From: Bacillota bacterium
GTDB taxonomy: Bacteria; Bacillota; Clostridia; Acetivibrionales; DSM-1351
DNA: 64,000 nucleotides
Reading direction: 5' to 3'
NCBI GenBank assembly: GCA_023460955.1
Contig: JAEWOH010000062.1
Span: forward strand, 1 to 64,000
Shown: one piece after another, positions 15,855 through 23,272 of the stretch
Layout: each line of letters begins with the position of its first letter
How positions within the stretch are numbered: position 1 is the stretch's first letter
Position numbers and translations under genes: made by a program
Notes under the pieces: generated by a model
What the model saw: the letters and a program-made list of their open reading frames with translations, nothing else
What the model was told of the DNA's origin: nothing
The model's database searches: none

Positions 15855-17004
15855 CGCTCTCACCACCTTCCTTTATTGGCACTGTATCTAACCTTCTTAT
15901 TGGAGTATCTCCACCTTCAATAGGAGCAAGGTTCATGATTTCTCTTACTTCGTTAGGAGTCATCATGCCACGATCAACAAACTGTACCAATTGAAGTTTT
16001 GTAGACATTGATGCGTACTGCAGAGAACTGGCTTCAAAAACAATTTTATTCCCAAACCCTCGCTCACGTCTTGTAAAGAGTTTTCTTGTGTATTCATTGC
16101 TCATTTGCACGGCATCAGGTTCTATTCGTGCTTCATAATAGCTAATCCATTCATTTTCATTGTAACTTGAATGCACAATCTTCTCGTTTGTATTGAAAAA
16201 TGCATAAAGTCTCTGTGTAGTTTTATCAATCTGTAGAGCATTTGGAACGTAATCTTTTGGCTCTATTCTTGTTGCATCTGCCTTAGCATCTACACCTGCC
16301 GCACCAAAAGTTGAGGATTCTACAGAAAGATAATTATTTACAAATTGCTCAACATTTTTCTTTAAATCTTCGCTCTTAAGCGGTGTAGTGTATTTTAACA
16401 GCCATCTTACAACACCACTATTTTTTATGGCCTTAATAATTCCTTGGTCCGTTGTGTTTACTATATCCATCAAAGATATCAAGGCTTTTGCAGGACTTTC
16501 CCCGAAGATATCGTTGTCGTTAAAATCATCCCTTAAGTGTATGATCTCTGTGTACGGAAATGTAGCTATCTTTCCATTTAAGAAATAGAACTTAAGGTAT
16601 AATTCATTATCTTTGTAAATTGCATCGACTCCTGAGCATGGTATCGGATAAAGTTCTGCTGGATATCCAAATTCATCCCGGACAATTAATATAAATGCAT
16701 TATTATTAAGAGAAAGTTGATTTGTTATTTTTTCTTGCATAACTTGCCCACTCATAAACGGATTTGGTTCTTCTAAAAGGAACCTCATATATGGTTCGGG
16801 ATTGATTTTTATGCCATCTCTGTCATTACGAATGTGCTTTGCAACCAATTTACCAATAGCTTTTGCTCTCGGCCTAATACAAGCACGTACGATATCACTT
16901 TGATAAAGTTTCCCATTCCACGAATAAAAACCATTACCTCTTTCGGTAACCATTTCATACCGAGCTACTTTAGTAACATTTCTAAATTTTTCAAATATGC
17001 TCAA
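15826..17004 (-). CDS. Portal protein, HK97 family
   Basis: About 392 aa from a TTG at 17004 preceded by GGAGGTG; an ATG at 17022 that overlaps the terminase stop is the other candidate. Typical HK97-portal patterns are seen: VRACIRPRAKAIGKL near the N-terminus, LLEEPNPFMSG, AELYPIPCSGVD, IIHLRDDFNDNDIFGESP, and the C-terminal MMTPNEVREIMNLAPI. Twelve copies would form the DNA channel of the head. The order terminase, portal, protease, capsid is canonical. Confidence 0.95.
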   Translation of the reverse strand: MSIFEKFRNVTKVARYEMVTERGNGFYSWNGKLYQSDIVRACIRPRAKAIGKLVAKHIRNDRDGIKINPEPYMRFLLEEPNPFMSGQVMQEKITNQLSLNNNAFILIVRDEFGYPAELYPIPCSGVDAIYKDNELYLKFYFLNGKIATFPYTEIIHLRDDFNDNDIFGESPAKALISLMDIVNTTDQGIIKAIKNSGVVRWLLKYTTPLKSEDLKKNVEQFVNNYLSVESSTFGAAGVDAKADATRIEPKDYVPNALQIDKTTQRLYAFFNTNEKIVHSSYNENEWISYYEARIEPDAVQMSNEYTRKLFTRRERGFGNKIVFEASSLQYASMSTKLQLVQFVDRGMMTPNEVREIMNLAPIEGGDTPIRRLDTVPIKEGGESDGEKNKRKG

Positions 17005-17018
17005 TATTTCACCTCCCG

Positions 17019-18677
17019 TCATATAATACTTTGGTACTCGTCCATCTTATCTACTAAAACCTTATATGCACATATCCAGGCTATTGTGCCGTCAATTCTG
17101 TTTCGGGAATCGAGCCCTTTAACCGGCTGAATATTACCATTAATATCAGGTTTTATTTGTGTATTCCACAAACACACATAATCAATAGGATTATCATTGT
17201 AATTAAATCTTTTTACTTCCAAATCAGCTTTCATGTCTTTCATAGGCTGACTTAGATTTTTAAGGTTTTGAGGTACCGGAATCATGCTGTTTTCTCCAAA
17301 CTCTGCTCTGAATTCTCTTAACAACGTATCGTCAATATGCCATGGATCATATCCTATATATAAAATGTATAGTCCTTCTTCATCTCTCAGTTCCTTAAAC
17401 CAATCAAGAAACACTCGCTTATCGACCTTGTTACCTGGTACCGTTCGCATAAATCCCTGGTCAACCCACAATGTGTAAGGAAGGTTATCCCTCCCCTGCC
17501 TTTTCCCCTCTTTTTCAAATCTATCAATAACATCCTGTGGTATCCAGTACATAGATTTTACATATATCTTGTTGTCACCAGGCCTCATACATAATGCTTT
17601 TGCAGCATTTAAATCTACTGAATCCGCCGCGTCCATACCACCTATTCCATAATTGAACTTAAAATCATAGGTTTCTTTATTTTCAATTACTTCATTAGCA
17701 AGCCAAGCAGTAGCAGCGTTTTGTTTCATGTTGAAGTCTTTAACCAATACTGTAGGTTTAAAAGCTATATCGTCTTTTGCCTTGCTAACCATTTGTCTTA
17801 AGAAGTCAACACTTTTTATAGTTCCTAATCCGGGGTTTGCTTTTATCCAGCAATCTTCTTTATCCCACTCGCTTATATCATCCAGTTCATAAATGAAAGG
17901 AAGAAACCTTAAATTACGCTCACTTAAGCGGCCATATAGCAAATCACTTGCGTACTTATATTGAGCATCAAAAACTCCCTCACGAACAAAACCGTTTGTA
18001 GTTATACAAAAAAGGAGCGGTTGACTTCTCGCTCCCATTGATTGTTTCATTAAATCGTATAAATCTCTGTTCTGTATAGCTGCCAACTCATCAATAATTA
18101 CGCAGTGAGCATCTAATGAGTCAAGAGACTTTGTATTGCTTGCCATAGCTTTTATAAAGCCCATATTTAAATGACAGTACAGATCTGATGCCCTTTTCTT
18201 CACATGTTTACTAAGCATCGGTGACTGTAACCTCATGTTATTAGCAGCATTAAAGCCTTTCATTGCCTGTTCGTATTTTGTGGCTATATTATAGATTTCC
18301 GGAGCTCCTTCTCCATCATTTACAAGCATATCTATTTCCACAGTTGCACATTCTGTAGTCTTTCCGTTCTTTCGGCCTTCAATAATTAAGCATTCGTTAT
18401 ATTGCCTGAGGTCATTATCATCAACAAAGCCAAATACAGCCTGGAGTCTAGCTTTTTGAAATAATTCAAGCTTAATCTTTTGACCAATATTCCCCGCTGG
18501 CACATAACAAAACATTTCAATAAAATCCGTGTGCTTACTTGCAATGCTATAGTCAAAATGAAATTCATCAGGACAATAAAACCTATTAAGTAGCATATCA
18601 CTTACACGTTTCATTTTGTCGCAGGCAGTAATTCTATTGTCTAGAATTGCTGTGAAATATTCTTCGAATTCTGTCAC
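17019..18677 (-). CDS. terL: Terminase large subunit
   Basis: 552 aa, the packaging motor. ATPase motifs: Walker A as G-R-K-N-G-K-T at 101-107 and Walker B VIIDEL at 193-198, with a coupling C-motif region after it (FCITTNG). The C-terminal RNase H-like nuclease shows acidic residues in GGMDAADSVD and IGYDPWHID. This is the HK97/Terminase_1 type. It overlaps the small subunit gene by 4 bases. Confidence 0.95.
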   Translation of the reverse strand: MTEFEEYFTAILDNRITACDKMKRVSDMLLNRFYCPDEFHFDYSIASKHTDFIEMFCYVPAGNIGQKIKLELFQKARLQAVFGFVDDNDLRQYNECLIIEGRKNGKTTECATVEIDMLVNDGEGAPEIYNIATKYEQAMKGFNAANNMRLQSPMLSKHVKKRASDLYCHLNMGFIKAMASNTKSLDSLDAHCVIIDELAAIQNRDLYDLMKQSMGARSQPLLFCITTNGFVREGVFDAQYKYASDLLYGRLSERNLRFLPFIYELDDISEWDKEDCWIKANPGLGTIKSVDFLRQMVSKAKDDIAFKPTVLVKDFNMKQNAATAWLANEVIENKETYDFKFNYGIGGMDAADSVDLNAAKALCMRPGDNKIYVKSMYWIPQDVIDRFEKEGKRQGRDNLPYTLWVDQGFMRTVPGNKVDKRVFLDWFKELRDEEGLYILYIGYDPWHIDDTLLREFRAEFGENSMIPVPQNLKNLSQPMKDMKADLEVKRFNYNDNPIDYVCLWNTQIKPDINGNIQPVKGLDSRNRIDGTIAWICAYKVLVDKMDEYQSII

Positions 18678-19021
18678 TTAGCATCACGCTGCAGGAACTC
18701 TGTCAGCTCATCCTTCTCGTTTTTGTCTTCAGGAAGCAATTCAATCAAAGACTTAATCGTTGCGTTATAATTTTTTATCATTGTGTTATACGACTTCTGC
18801 GCTGGATGTTCTGATGTAGTTTCAAAGCCGTTCCCATTAACAGATGTTATAACTGCTCCTTCGGTATTTATGATTTCTTGTAGTTCATCCAGCGTTGCAC
18901 TCATGAAAGCAGCCTGTTTGTATAGTCTTTCAACAAATGGCTTTTTATCTTCTTCAATGTTTACAAATATCTCGGAATACTTTAATAACTCTTGTTTAAT
19001 AAGTTCATTTTTATTTATCAT
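18674..19021 (-). CDS. terS: Terminase small subunit, P27 family
   Basis: 115 aa, helical. It begins MINKNELIKQELLKYSE and has EHPAQKSYNTMIKNYNATIKSLIELL, which resembles the C-terminal half of P27-family small terminases. It would recognise the packaging site, often located in or just upstream of this gene. The 112-bp gap up to the HNH gene could hold the cos site, but no cohesive-end motif can be recognised by eye. Confidence 0.85.
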   Translation of the reverse strand: MINKNELIKQELLKYSEIFVNIEEDKKPFVERLYKQAAFMSATLDELQEIINTEGAVITSVNGNGFETTSEHPAQKSYNTMIKNYNATIKSLIELLPEDKNEKDELTEFLQRDAK

Positions 19022-19133
19022 TGATTATGTTTCACTTCCTTTCTCTAAAATCCTAACCCCCTCGCATGGAATATTCTTCACGCGTTATATTTAAGGTGGA
19101 CACGTGGTATTACCGAAGTTACCCAAAATTCAT

Positions 19134-19460
19134 TTAATGGGGGGGAGTGTATACTGGCCTGCCATATGCATCAAAAGACAATCCTTTTCGCTCTTCCTGC
19201 ATTCTGTTATGATGGATTGAATGACATGATTGACATAACAGTTCAAGGTTCTTATGGTTAAGGGTAATATCTGCATTACTTATATTCTCGGGTGATATGT
19301 GTTTCCTGTGATGTACCTCCTCACCTAATACCAATAAGCCTTGCTTTGCGCATCTCTCACATAAACCTCCATCAATTACTACTCTGTCTGCTATGAATGA
19401 CTCCCTGCACTTCTTCCATTCCTTACTGTTATAGAACCGTCTTGCAAACTCTCTTGCCAT
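19134..19460 (-). CDS. HNH endonuclease
   Basis: 108 aa. HNH core: structural zinc ligands C34/C37 and C76/C79, catalytic H51 within E-V-H-H-R, Asn71, and H83 in S-I-H-H. HNH proteins next to terminase genes help cut DNA at cos sites during packaging in HK97-like phages; this position strongly suggests that role rather than a homing enzyme. The gene ends with a Tyr-Pro-rich tail. Confidence 0.92.
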   Translation of the reverse strand: MAREFARRFYNSKEWKKCRESFIADRVVIDGGLCERCAKQGLLVLGEEVHHRKHISPENISNADITLNHKNLELLCQSCHSIHHNRMQEERKGLSFDAYGRPVYTPPH

Positions 19461-19473
19461 ATATAAAACTCCA

Positions 19474-19499
19474 ATAAAAAAGAAGCCCTAAAGGCCTCT
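19474..19499 (-). terminator. Terminator after the 91-aa gene
   Basis: Minus strand AGAGGCC and GGCTTCT (7 bp with a G-T pair, 5-nt loop) followed by TTTTTTATT. The stem begins at the stop codon of the 91-aa gene and lies before the HNH gene. Confidence 0.75.
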
Positions 19500-19773
19500 A
19501 CGTTTCATCTGCTATTTTCTTTAATTTTTCAATTGCTTCCTTAAATTCTTTATTATCTTCAGTATCTCTTCTGAATATTGATTCCATTCTTCCAGGTTGA
19601 CCTTCTGCCATTCTTATTATCATATCTTCAAACATCTCTCTAACATTTTTAGCTATAGTTTTTGCACTAGCGGTTCCACGTACATGATCTACCTCGTAAA
19701 ATATACCTCGTTCAATGTCTTTGAGTTCATTGATTATATGTCTTATTTCAAATTCATATGGTAGTATATCCAT
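19498..19773 (-). CDS. Unknown helical phage protein
   Basis: 91 aa, highly charged and helical throughout (EIRHIINELKDIERG and FKEAIEKLKKIADE). No family recognised. It lies between the late regulator/small zinc proteins and HNH, and is followed by a terminator, so it probably marks the end of the middle transcript. Confidence 0.7.
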   Translation of the reverse strand: MDILPYEFEIRHIINELKDIERGIFYEVDHVRGTASAKTIAKNVREMFEDMIIRMAEGQPGRMESIFRRDTEDNKEFKEAIEKLKKIADET

Positions 19774-19828
19774 TAAATCATCCCCTTTCTACTTCCATAA
19801 TTCTACATAAAAAGGGAATATCCTGCAA

Positions 19829-19921
19829 CTATTTCAATTTATTCTTAACGCAGCTAGGAAACATACAATACCAAATACCTTCTCTCCATGTTGCCCATAC
19901 GCAGCCGTCACACTCATACAT
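19829..19921 (-). CDS. Tiny Cys-rich protein (30 aa)
   Basis: Starts MYECDGCVWATW and has cysteines at 4, 7, 19 and 24, so it could bind one zinc ion. Its ATG lies inside the end of the preceding 34-aa frame, after GGGTGAG. Short, but the Cys spacing and coupling to the neighbour support a real gene. Confidence 0.5.
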   Translation of the reverse strand: MYECDGCVWATWREGIWYCMFPSCVKNKLK

Positions 19922-20018
19922 GGCACTCACCCTTTGTAAGTCCACAGCGTTTGCATCTATGACAGCCGTGTTTATCCTTTTTAATTTTATGTCCAAGTAA
20001 TTTGCATAGTATAAACAT
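19914..20018 (-). CDS. Tiny zinc-ribbon-like protein (34 aa)
   Basis: 34 aa with His/Cys clusters: C5, H10, then CHRCKRCG (19-26) and a C-terminal C-H pair. An excellent ribosome site (TAGGAGG, 8 bases before ATG) shows that it is translated. Similar mini zinc fingers are frequent in clostridial phages. Role unknown. Confidence 0.65.
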   Translation of the reverse strand: MFILCKLLGHKIKKDKHGCHRCKRCGLTKGECHV

Positions 20019-20041
20019 AAGTGAACCTCCTAAGGTAAAAA

Positions 20042-20077
20042 TAAAAAACAAGCCAAGGATTGGTTTTCCCCGGCTTG
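20042..20077 (-). terminator. Terminator after the ArpU-like gene
   Basis: Minus strand CAAGCC...GGCTTG, with an inner GGA/TCC pairing and a T6 run. It lies just before the Cys-rich small genes. Confidence 0.7.
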
Positions 20078-20175
20078 CTCACTTGTTTTGTATTAAAAGA
20101 TATTTTTCACAATACTATTATCTCACCTTTGATTTAGCATGTAAATTGCAGGTTTTTCGCAAATTTGTCAAGCCC

Positions 20176-20742
20176 TCAAAGCTCTAATTTAAGCCCATCT
20201 ACACCGAATAATTTAATTGCTAATTTATCTATCATTTCATTATTCCATCTGCGGACCGTTGCTTCATGGCAATTTAACTGTTCGGCTGTGACTGATATCT
20301 TCTCGTTAAACTTCATGTCTTTCTTGCACTCGTCCATATAGAGCAATTCGATTACCTGGTATTTCTCCGGTTCTCCTTTGGCTTCCATGTCAGCTTTTAG
20401 CATAGAGGTAACTGCTTCAATGTGTCTAATCATTACTCTTGTCCGAAGCTTTGTTCTTTTGATAGACTGAATAATGATATCACCCATCACTGCATCATCG
20501 AAATTTAGTTCTCTTTCTTCTATATCTTCAATTGCTTCTTTGGCTGACTCTCTTATGTTCTCATAATGCTCCACAAAGTTCAGATAATTATCCATCAAAA
20601 GTCTAGTGTTTCTCAGTCTGCCTTTGCGGACCTTTTCTTTTTCTTCCTTACGGAATTCCCTGAGAGCCTCCAGCGCTGCCTCCTTCAAAACCTGTTTCAT
20701 ATTTATAGTTTGCTGCTCTATGGATTGTAATGCCTGTGCCAT
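20176..20742 (-). CDS. ArpU-like/sigma-like late transcription regulator
   Basis: 188 aa, helical. The C-terminal ~55 residues form a helix-turn-helix of the sigma region 4 kind (ISVTAEQLNCHEATVRRWNNEMIDKLAIKLFG). The central part resembles ArpU/RinA-type phage regulators that switch on late genes. Its position, last before the packaging and structural genes, fits. The exact subfamily is uncertain. Confidence 0.75.
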   Translation of the reverse strand: MAQALQSIEQQTINMKQVLKEAALEALREFRKEEKEKVRKGRLRNTRLLMDNYLNFVEHYENIRESAKEAIEDIEERELNFDDAVMGDIIIQSIKRTKLRTRVMIRHIEAVTSMLKADMEAKGEPEKYQVIELLYMDECKKDMKFNEKISVTAEQLNCHEATVRRWNNEMIDKLAIKLFGVDGLKLEL

Positions 20743-20753
20743 CTAAATCCCTC

Positions 20754-21113
20754 CTAACTCCATCTTGTATTTAAAATATCTTCCCCTATCTTTTTGTTAT
20801 AGGTAACAACCTCAACATCATTTCGGTTCTCTTTCCAAAACCAAATATGCAGCCCTTCCTTAAGATGAGTACCGTATTGCCATTGCCAAGGCTTATACCC
20901 TTTTTCTATTAATGCTGCTTTTAATATTAGCCATTTATCGTAATCATTTATTATTTTCATATAGTCCACCTGTCCTTTAACATCTATAATAGCACATATA
21001 CCGAACAGGTGTTCTATATACTTTTGTGACGTAATCTTCTTATTTTGCGAATTAATTTGTGCAACAAAAAACCGCATTTCATTTAACTGAATGTGCGGTT
21101 GAATTGATTCCAA
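20754..21113 (-). CDS. Unknown soluble protein next to membrane gene
   Basis: 119 aa. Mixed alpha/beta with an aromatic-rich centre (GYKPWQWQYGTHLKEGLHIWFW). No family recognised. It follows the 131-aa membrane protein gene by 6 bases; a promoter lies upstream of that gene, so the pair seems an independent unit inside the middle region of the prophage. Confidence 0.65.
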   Translation of the reverse strand: MESIQPHIQLNEMRFFVAQINSQNKKITSQKYIEHLFGICAIIDVKGQVDYMKIINDYDKWLILKAALIEKGYKPWQWQYGTHLKEGLHIWFWKENRNDVEVVTYNKKIGEDILNTRWS

Positions 21114-21119
21114 TTTAGC

Positions 21120-21515
21120 TTAAACTACTTTTGATTTTTTTATTATTTTTACCCACACTATTGTGAATATAATACCTGCTAACTGTCCAAAACCGAAGAA
21201 TACTAGAATTAAGCCTCGAAAGTCCAAGAAATCGCCTTCAACATAAGGTTTTCGGCTCTCAAACCATGTATAAATTAGAATACATATGAAGTTTATAATA
21301 AAAGAAATTATTATGTATATATTAACTTTAGTTTTACACAATTTTGATATTTGTATAGCTAATATTACCGCAATTAATGGAGCAATGAGCCACGTATAAA
21401 AGGTTAAAGCAGGAAATTCGATATCAAGACGGCCGGGTAGTACAACACCTATTAGAGTATACACAATTAGAATTACTACATATACTACAATCTGCTTAAA
21501 CGCAATCTTTATCAT
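21120..21515 (-). CDS. Four-helix membrane protein
   Basis: 131 aa with four hydrophobic helices (about 7-27, 35-55, 64-84 and 100-125), a short acidic loop before the fourth (YVEGDFLDF) and a basic tail. No conserved motif seen. It has its own promoter and is followed by the 119-aa gene. In prophages such pairs are often lysogenic conversion or exclusion genes, which is only an inference. Confidence 0.65.
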   Translation of the reverse strand: MIKIAFKQIVVYVVILIVYTLIGVVLPGRLDIEFPALTFYTWLIAPLIAVILAIQISKLCKTKVNIYIIISFIINFICILIYTWFESRKPYVEGDFLDFRGLILVFFGFGQLAGIIFTIVWVKIIKKSKVV

Positions 21516-21556
21516 TTTATGCCTCCTGTTTCGACCCTGTTTGTATTACATCTTAT

Positions 21557-21585
21557 ACTATAAATTAAAGTTAATTTTAAATCAA
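21557..21585 (-). promoter_or_regulatory. Sigma-A type promoter of the 131-aa/119-aa pair
   Basis: On the minus strand TTGATT, 17 bases, TATAGT; the predicted start is about 35 bases before the 131-aa gene. Good match in both boxes. Confidence 0.6.
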
Positions 21586-21640
21586 CTTTTACCGCACTAT
21601 TCAGTTTCCAAAGAACAACTTTCCGTCGCATTAGACTTAT

Positions 21641-21856
21641 TTACTGCCGCTTTTGTCCTAAAAACTTGATGTGTTCCGGCTTAAAAACGTAGCACTCAAT
21701 CCCATTATCCAGTGTAACTACAAAGCCTGACCCAACTGCTGTTTTACCAAGCCTATCTATATATCCCACTTCCCCTGCGTGAGGATGCTTACCTATAAGC
21801 TGCACCCTTTGTCCGATAAAAGCTTTTTCTTTTTGTTTATTAAAATCTTCATTCAT
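21641..21856 (-). CDS. Small KOW/SH3-like protein
   Basis: 71 aa. After a charged N-terminus comes a KOW-like beta core (GQRVQLIGKHPHAGEVGYI and VVTLDNGIECYVF). Small SH3-fold proteins of this type occur among phage early genes. Function unknown. It follows the MazG-like gene by 16 bases. Confidence 0.7.
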   Translation of the reverse strand: MNEDFNKQKEKAFIGQRVQLIGKHPHAGEVGYIDRLGKTAVGSGFVVTLDNGIECYVFKPEHIKFLGQKRQ

Positions 21857-21872
21857 CCCTCACACCATCCTC

Positions 21873-22148
21873 TCAAAGTCCCCATAGCTTTTTGTTTCTT
21901 TCAAGACATTCCAGAAAACCGATTGCAACAGCTGCTACATGAATAGCTTCGGTTTTCATGTTTTCATAGCCACCTTTATCAGACCCATTATCAAAAACTG
22001 TTTCATTTACAGCCTGACAGAACTCTCCATATTCTTCACCAAGAATACCGATCCATATTGGCGGTTGATGGTTTTGCTCTCCCCAAAGTTTGTCCTGCCT
22101 GTCACGTTCATTTTTAATAGCAGCCATTATCTGTTTTTGTTTACTCAC
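21873..22148 (-). CDS. MazG-like NTP pyrophosphohydrolase-type protein
   Basis: 91 aa. Helical, with ERDRQDKLWG, an E-E-x-G-E motif (LGEEYGEF, about 37-44) and a second acidic/His helix (TEAIHVAAVAIGFLE). This is the all-alpha NTP-PPase/MazG-like pattern common in phages; the E-E-x-x-E part would bind magnesium. Substrate unknown. It starts 2 bases after the YopX stop. Confidence 0.75.
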   Translation of the reverse strand: MSKQKQIMAAIKNERDRQDKLWGEQNHQPPIWIGILGEEYGEFCQAVNETVFDNGSDKGGYENMKTEAIHVAAVAIGFLECLERNKKLWGL

Positions 22149-22150
22149 GC

Positions 22151-22582
22151 TTACTCACTCTCCTTTAGCAGCTCGGGGTTATCGTATATGTTGCCGATGA
22201 CTGTCATTTCAAAAAGAGGATATGTATTTTCTAGGTTTCCACTCCACGCTCCTAAAAACGTGTCATAATCATCCATTTTCTCAGATTTCATGCAGAAGCA
22301 ACAATCTTCCCACTTTATATCTGTTATATATTCGCGACAAAAATCTTTACCAACTTCAATCATGTGGACAATATCCCCTTCGTAAATATCCTGACCTTCC
22401 GGGTATTCCTTTGTTCGTTTGCTGTCATGCAAGCCGGTGTATTGTCCGACGGTTTCTGGGATTACTTCGTAAAAATCATCACTGTTTACGATCTTTTTCG
22501 ACCCATCCTCACAATTTAGTAAGTCACCAAAAACCCACTCACCATTGTCTATCCGTTTACCTCTGAACTTAATCTCTCTCAA
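22151..22582 (-). CDS. YopX family protein
   Basis: 143 aa from a TTG at 22582 with a good ribosome site (GAGGAG). The start L/M-REIKFRGKRIDNGEWVFGDL is the hallmark of YopX proteins (B. subtilis SPbeta YopX), and QYTGLHDSKR and DIYEGDIV are the conserved middle. Function is unknown. A longer frame to the right exists but overlaps the Cys-rich gene and lacks a ribosome site. Confidence 0.92.
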   Translation of the reverse strand: MREIKFRGKRIDNGEWVFGDLLNCEDGSKKIVNSDDFYEVIPETVGQYTGLHDSKRTKEYPEGQDIYEGDIVHMIEVGKDFCREYITDIKWEDCCFCMKSEKMDDYDTFLGAWSGNLENTYPLFEMTVIGNIYDNPELLKESE

Positions 22583-22721
22583 TATTCTCACTCCTCTCGG
22601 CAAAATACTTGCAACTGTGCCCCTTCTCAACGTATGTTTTCCGTCCGCGCTCACACTTTATGTACAGAGTACTTTCGCCGTAATCTACTCCAAAAATGCA
22701 GTTTTCGCAACATTTATTCAA
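22569..22721 (-). CDS. Small Cys-rich protein (50 aa)
   Basis: TTG start at 22721 with AGGAG 8 bases before it. Sequence begins MNKCCENCIFGVDYGES and has further Cys at 23 and 37, a C-x2-C...C...C pattern typical of small metal-binding phage proteins. Overlaps the genes on both sides by a few bases. Confidence 0.65.
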   Translation of the reverse strand: MNKCCENCIFGVDYGESTLYIKCERGRKTYVEKGHSCKYFAERSENIERD

Positions 22722-22863
22722 CGCCCTCACTCCTTTGCTCTCTACGTTTTAAATCATCTATGCACTCAGGATGCATCATCATACCTTTATAGATGTCAAA
22801 ATCATCTTCCCATACGATTTCATTGCATACTGGACAATTCCCAAATACACAACCACTAGCCAT
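22714..22863 (-). CDS. Small zinc-finger-like protein (49 aa)
   Basis: Start at 22863 after GAGAGGGG. It carries FGNCPVCNEIVWEDD (C10, C13) and MMMHPECIDD (H31, C34), a C-P-x-C...H-P-x-C zinc site. Function unknown; part of a run of small Cys-rich early genes. Confidence 0.7.
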   Translation of the reverse strand: MASGCVFGNCPVCNEIVWEDDFDIYKGMMMHPECIDDLKRREQRSEGVE

Positions 22864-22888
22864 TAACCCCTCTCTTTCCGGCTTTCGC

Positions 22889-23047
22889 CTATTCGGTTTC
22901 TACTTCTTCAATTCCTTTCATAAAGGTTCCGTATTGGGTCGGGTAAGCTTCATTGAACTTTACATAGGCTTTATGCCTTGCCTGTTTTACGTTTTCGGCT
23001 TCAACTTTTATGCCCCACCCGTTATACCAAACTAAGTATTTGTTCAT
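22889..23047 (-). CDS. Small unknown phage protein (52 aa)
   Basis: ATG at 23047 with AGGTGA before it. MNKYLVWYNGWGIKVEAEN then a helix (VKQARHKAYVKFNEA), a beta-beta-alpha fold seen in small phage proteins of unknown role. Confidence 0.65.
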   Translation of the reverse strand: MNKYLVWYNGWGIKVEAENVKQARHKAYVKFNEAYPTQYGTFMKGIEEVETE

Positions 23048-23080
23048 AATTTCACCTCGTATTCCCGGTATATTGCGATG

Positions 23081-23268
23081 CTAACCTATATTTTTATTTT
23101 TGGATAAAACATAATTTAAAATAGCCGTTTCAACCTCTTGTTTGCATTCCCATTTAGTTGATTTAATCCCATTTCTTTTTTTGCCAGAAGCATATTATTG
23201 GCTATTCCATCTATGGTTTTACCTGCCCTGAACTCAGAGACTATTAAAGTTTCAGTATATACAATCAT
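23081..23268 (-). CDS. Small phage protein, apparently frameshifted at an A7 run
   Basis: The ATG at 23268 has a ribosome site (GAAGGTGA). The first 31 codons read well (MIVYTETLIVSEFRAGKT). In frame zero the protein would end at 23116 with an unlikely tail rich in Asn/Arg. A shift back by one base at GC-AAAAAAA-G (heptamer A AAA AAA) gives a convincing continuation, RNGIKSTKWECKQEVETAIL, to a stop at 23081. Either slippage is used, or the frame has a one-base change. Function unknown. Confidence 0.5.
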
Positions 23269-23272
23269 AAAA

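Noticed and set aside
19022..19133. cos site between terS and HNH genes
   Set aside because: Likely place but no symmetrical cohesive-end motif can be picked out by eye.
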